NCBI GenBank assembly: GCA_023443145.1
Contig: JAEZVS010000013.1
Coordinates: forward strand, 1-7,291
Reading direction: 5' to 3'
DNA: 7,291 nt
Origin: Bacillota bacterium
GTDB lineage: Bacteria; Bacillota; Peptococcia; Peptococcales; Peptococcaceae
Part shown: piece by piece, positions 5,202 through 7,291 of the stretch
Numbering within the stretch: the stretch's first letter is position 1
Layout: each line of letters opens with the position of its first letter
Position numbers and translations under genes: made by a program
The notes under the pieces: generated by a model
The model's input: the letters and a program-made list of their open reading frames with translations, nothing else
What the model was told of the DNA's origin: nothing
The model's database searches: none

Positions 5202-5543
5202 CTATGGTTTGAACTTTTGATCTATTTTTGCGGCAATATAAAAATTTATAGCTGTAAATAAAGCACCTATGATCATTGTTAAGACCAATAAATAATCATA
5301 CAAATAGGTATACACAAGGAATGACGTAATGATAACCGGAATAATGCATATGCTTCCGGCTTTAACCATATATTTTGAAGCAAGAATCTGAGATTCTCTC
5401 CATATTTCTGGACTAGAAACAGAAGTTTCTGTTCTAAAACCCACTAAATAATTCGGCCCTATTTTACTGGTCCAACATTTTAATATCATAGCAACAACAA
5501 AGAAAGTACATATAACCAAAGTATTTATAATAATATAGAACAC
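5202..5543 (-). CDS. Small SdpI-like membrane protein, first of cluster
   Basis: About 113 residues with three hydrophobic segments (about 2-22, 59-78 and 80-100). After the first comes NYLVGFRTETSVSSPEIW (31-48), a clear version of the SdpI 'GYRT--S--s-e-W' signature with G35, F36, R37, T38 and W48. The order of elements matches the paralogue at 4448-4813, but the two are well diverged, so this is not a recent duplication. The start is uncertain. GTG at 5552 is only 1 nt from the AAAGGG purine run (5554-5559), whereas GTG at 5543 is 10 nt away and gives a membrane-segment start typical of the family, so 5543 is used. The next gene begins 15 nt after the stop. Role in peptide immunity or envelope sensing is inferred from the family only. 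Confidence 0.65.
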   Translation of the reverse strand: MFYIIINTLVICTFFVVAMILKCWTSKIGPNYLVGFRTETSVSSPEIWRESQILASKYMVKAGSICIIPVIITSFLVYTYLYDYLLVLTMIIGALFTAINFYIAAKIDQKFKP

Positions 5544-5587
5544 CGGAATCACGCCCTTTCTGTATACGTGGTCATATTCATGAACAA

Positions 5588-5615
5588 ATTATGCTACTGC
5601 AATTTCTGTCGTAAA
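5588..5615 (-). promoter_or_regulatory. Candidate promoter of the SdpI-like cluster
   Basis: On the minus strand TTTACG (complement of 5610-5615), a 16-bp spacer and CATAAT (complement of 5588-5593) give a moderate promoter match. The predicted start near 5581 would leave a leader of about 38 nt before GTG 5543. No stronger candidate was seen in the 150 bp upstream. Confidence 0.3.
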
Positions 5616-5880
5616 TATACAGTAACACAGGGCATCTGGAACTGTGAATCAATATATGAACGATTGCATAAAATTGCTTCTTCCTTGTCTATATCTTTTT
5701 CGTTATTTTACCTCTAATATTTAAACAATGCTAAGATTATTTATCTCTTATGACATTTCCCGGGTTGAATATACTTTATTCAATCAAACAATTCGCCATA
5801 TTAAGCAACGCCTTTTCATATAAAAGCGTCTCTAATAATCAGCATCGATGCATATAGTAATGAATTAACGGCTTTCTCCG

Positions 5881-5958
5881 GATGAAGATGTTATGATTAT
5901 TTCCAGTCATCTGATCAAGGAAAGCAAATCCGTCTATGAGATTTTATCTATAAAGTGA
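5881..5958 (+). pseudogene. Relic of an ABC-transporter ATP-binding protein
   Basis: A short plus-strand reading frame encodes DEDVMIISSHLIKESKSVYE followed by ILSIK and a stop. This resembles the H-loop region of ABC exporter ATPases of the BcrA/YtrB-like type, where 'G-TV-ISSHLI-EIE-IYD' carries the catalytic switch histidine (here within SSHL). The Walker A, ABC-signature and Walker B parts are absent upstream: the frame is closed by a stop at 5863-5865, and no matching sequence was found in other frames. It is therefore a fragment of about 25 codons left from a decayed or deleted gene. It points opposite to all other genes here. The match is short, so chance is possible, but the SSHLIKE core is distinctive. 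Confidence 0.45.
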
Positions 5959-6648
5959 TATTCATTTTGCGCTTTTTTTCCATTCTTAATCAATTACATT
6001 GTCAAATTAAAAGTAGGCTCCGTGCATTTCTCATAAATATAAAGCAATTATGCTGACACAAACATTACTAAATACCGAAAATGATAAAACTAAATAAAGC
6101 TGTAGGTAACAAATCAGCTATCTAAAGCATTATTTAATTCCAGAATATATATTTCTTTCCACAATTAATATATATAAAGTCTAAAGCTATCCTCTTACTG
6201 AATAATCAACGATAAATATTTCTAAGACTGTAATCAGACCAAATAAGCTCCAGATTACAATAACTATATGGTTAAAGAAAACAATATTTCAAACAAAAAA
6301 TCACAAAAAATGCAATAATTAACAACATACACATAAGCAAAATCGTTCTTTGTACTTTTAATAGACAACCTTTTTTATCAGATTCTCTTTTTCTGTTTTA
6401 CCATAGTATTGAACCCTGTTGTAATATTGTTATTGGTTATTTTATGCCATAACCAGTACGCAGACACAAAATGAAAGACATTAACAGAATTGTTTTCGCA
6501 GCAAACGTTCTTGGTTCCATATAATTCACAATGGCACCATTCCTTATACCATATTTATTTAAAAAAATGCGGCGTTTTCGAAATAAGGAACAAGTAGAGC
6601 GTTTTATATTTTGAATTTCACAGGCTGTGTACCGGATGATGTTTTATA

Positions 6649-7165
6649 TTATTTTTTTACATAAAAAGTAGCTTTACCTTTACCGTATCGTTCAATATAG
6701 CCTTCATCCATTAATTGCCTGAGCTTATTCTCAACTGTTGCTCTCCCAATACTTGGAACCAATTCCATAACATCGTTTTTTGTAAACTTACCTAGTGTTC
6801 TATCTACCGCATTTCTTACCAAATCAATACTCGATATTTTTTCATCTACATAATCCACTCTTTCTGCAAAATCAATATAAGCGGATAATATTATTCTCAG
6901 GAGATACTTTATAAATGGTATAGGGTCTTCTTTATTTTCGTGCCAGCCCACGCCACTCTTTTCCAACGCTACATAGTAACCATCTTTATATTTTTCTATT
7001 TTGCTTTCCAGACTGATATATTTACCAACAACATAGTTTTGCTTATACAATAAAAGAGCGGTTAACAATCGACTCATTCTTCCGTTCCCATCATGAAAGG
7101 GATGAATGCAGAGAAAATCATGAATAAAAATTGGGATTAAAAGTAAAGAATCCACTTCTTTTTTA
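6649..7165 (-). pseudogene. Fic-family protein, C-terminal half, truncated by an IS256-family insertion
   Basis: Fic enzymes transfer AMP or other phosphate groups to target proteins; the core motif is HPFx(D/E)GNGRxxR. Here the motif HPFHDGNGRMSR is complete about 18 codons after the first codon of the remnant's common frame (GTG 7155). It is followed by the rest of the Fic fold and, at the C-terminus, a winged-helix domain (about the last 50 residues, IGRATVENKLRQLMDEGYIE and a GKGKATFYV wing). This domain order is common in Fic proteins of gut Firmicutes, which are about 340 residues long. The N-terminal half is missing, including the (S/T)xxxE(G/N) inhibitory helix expected there. The frame is closed by a TGA at 7168-7170 inside the IS256-type terminal repeat, and codons KKEVDSLLLIP follow directly, so the break coincides with the IS end. 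GTG 7155 has no Shine-Dalgarno. Likely non-functional. Confidence 0.85.
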
Positions 7166-7171
7166 AGTCAA
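7142..7171 (-). promoter_or_regulatory. Possible hybrid outward promoter at the IS/fic junction
   Basis: The IS tip supplies TTGACT (complement of 7166-7171). Eighteen bp further into fic, TTTACT (complement of 7142-7147) could act as a weak -10 (4 of 6 matches). IS256 is known for making outward hybrid promoters of this type. A transcript would start near 7135, inside the fic remnant. Confidence 0.3.
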
Positions 7172-7192
7172 GTCCAAAATCTTGTGTAAAAG
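7166..7192 (-). repeat. Terminal inverted repeat of the IS256-family element
   Basis: Read inward on the plus strand: AGTCAAGTCC, six A+T-rich bases (AAAATC), then TTGTGTAAAAG. Length and block structure fit the imperfect 26-27 bp terminal repeats of IS256. Read outward (minus strand) the tip contains TTGACT, a -35-like hexamer (7166-7171). Confidence 0.7.
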
Positions 7193-7217
7193 TTCCTAGT
7201 ACAATGTTTGCTATTTT

Positions 7218-7291
7218 CTAAAGTTTTATGTAAGTTCTTGTAGCACCTATCCAATCTTCATGTTGATGCATCAACATGGCCCCGATTAAAC
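7218..7291 (-). CDS. IS256-family (mutator-type) transposase, C-terminal end, partial
   Basis: The last 23 full codons read LIGAMLMHQHEDWIGATRTY followed by IKL and a TAG stop (7218-7220). The first partial codon at the window edge (xGT) is consistent with arginine. This closely follows the C-terminus of IS256 transposase, RLIGAVLMDLHDEWIYSSRK, recalled from knowledge of the family. That end lies beyond the catalytic DDE core, which is outside the window. The 51-bp gap from stop to IS end fits IS256 layout. Whether the transposase is intact cannot be judged. Confidence 0.82.
   Translation of the reverse strand, partial: LIGAMLMHQHEDWIGATRTYIKL

Larger units (their letters stand above)
5544..6648. 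other. Gene-poor, A+T-rich stretch with decayed sequence
   Basis: About 1.1 kb without an intact gene. Contents that can be named: the likely promoter of the SdpI-like cluster (5588-5615) and the ABC ATPase relic (5881-5958). There is also an 11-bp palindrome CACAGGCTGTG (6619-6629) just after the fic remnant. Two short minus-strand open stretches encode hydrophobic peptides. The first is 6437-6520, ATG start, 27 residues with core TILLMSFILCL. The second is 6272-6397, 41 codons with no start codon and core TILLMCMLLIIAFFVIFCL. Neither has a well-placed Shine-Dalgarno, so I leave them uncalled. They could be remains of membrane proteins such as the permease partner of the ABC relic. No tRNA or other RNA gene was seen. 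Confidence 0.55.
7166..7291 (-). mobile_element. IS256-family insertion sequence, right-hand end only
   Basis: The outer end at about 7166 starts an inverted-repeat-like sequence (7166-7192) ending TTGTGTAAAAG. This matches the terminal repeat I recall for IS256, including its AAGTCC and TTGTGTAAAAG blocks. The transposase C-terminus, in the correct orientation to read towards this end, stops 51 bp inside. The other end and target duplication lie outside the window. The insertion interrupts the fic gene. The exact boundary is uncertain by one or two bases. Confidence 0.82.

Noticed and set aside
5603..5624. CTGT...ACAG dyad resembling a LexA (SOS) box upstream of the SdpI-like cluster
   Set aside because: The spacing is 9 rather than the 8 nt of the proteobacterial box, and it does not match the Bacillota LexA consensus.
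6105..6119. Small AGCTG/CAGCT hairpin with A+T-rich flank
   Set aside because: Only 5 bp of stem and no gene end nearby.
1..7291. tRNA, rRNA, CRISPR array, replication origin or known riboswitch
   Set aside because: Looked for on both strands; no cloverleaf, regular repeat-spacer pattern, iteron set or known riboswitch core was seen.

Overview
The window looks like the edge of a conserved chromosomal block running into an A+T-rich accessory region of a low-G+C bacterium, most likely a Bacillota member of gut or oral type, possibly Negativicutes. The clues are a ResB cytochrome c biogenesis gene, purine-rich Shine-Dalgarno sites, a DUF2975/YozG-like pair, small SdpI-family proteins and a Fic protein of a kind common in gut Firmicutes. 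Genus cannot be assigned from this sequence. All recognisable intact genes lie on the minus strand. By eye the resB end is near 50% G+C, and the right half is much more A+T-rich.

Layout from left to right. Positions 1-685 hold the N-terminal 228 codons of resB, cut by the window edge, with an extended -10 promoter and a leader hairpin. Positions 1086-1817 hold a TauE/SafE-type membrane permease with inverted repeats in its long upstream region. Positions 2389-2724 hold a small unknown membrane protein, followed by two hairpins in tandem; the second is an excellent terminator. Positions 2963-4173 hold a compact three-gene operon: lipoprotein, DUF2975 membrane protein and YozG-like HTH regulator, spaced by 1 nt each. 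It has a near-consensus promoter (TTGACA-17-TACAAT) that overlaps a perfect 9-bp inverted repeat.

Positions 4448-5543 hold a cluster of three small SdpI-like membrane proteins, the middle one broken by a frameshift. They may be remnants or variants of a bacteriocin-immunity-like locus. Positions 5544-6648 form a decayed stretch of about 1.1 kb with a short relic of an ABC-transporter ATPase on the plus strand. Positions 6649-7165 hold the C-terminal half of a Fic protein (HPFHDGNGRMSR plus winged helix). Its N-terminal half has been cut off by an IS256-family element, whose terminal repeat and transposase C-terminus fill 7166-7291.

Functionally, the most coherent unit is the lipoprotein/DUF2975/HTH operon. 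It may be self-regulated through the palindrome at its promoter, and it lies just downstream of the SdpI-like cluster. The right end shows gene decay: a frameshift, an ABC relic and an IS-truncated fic.
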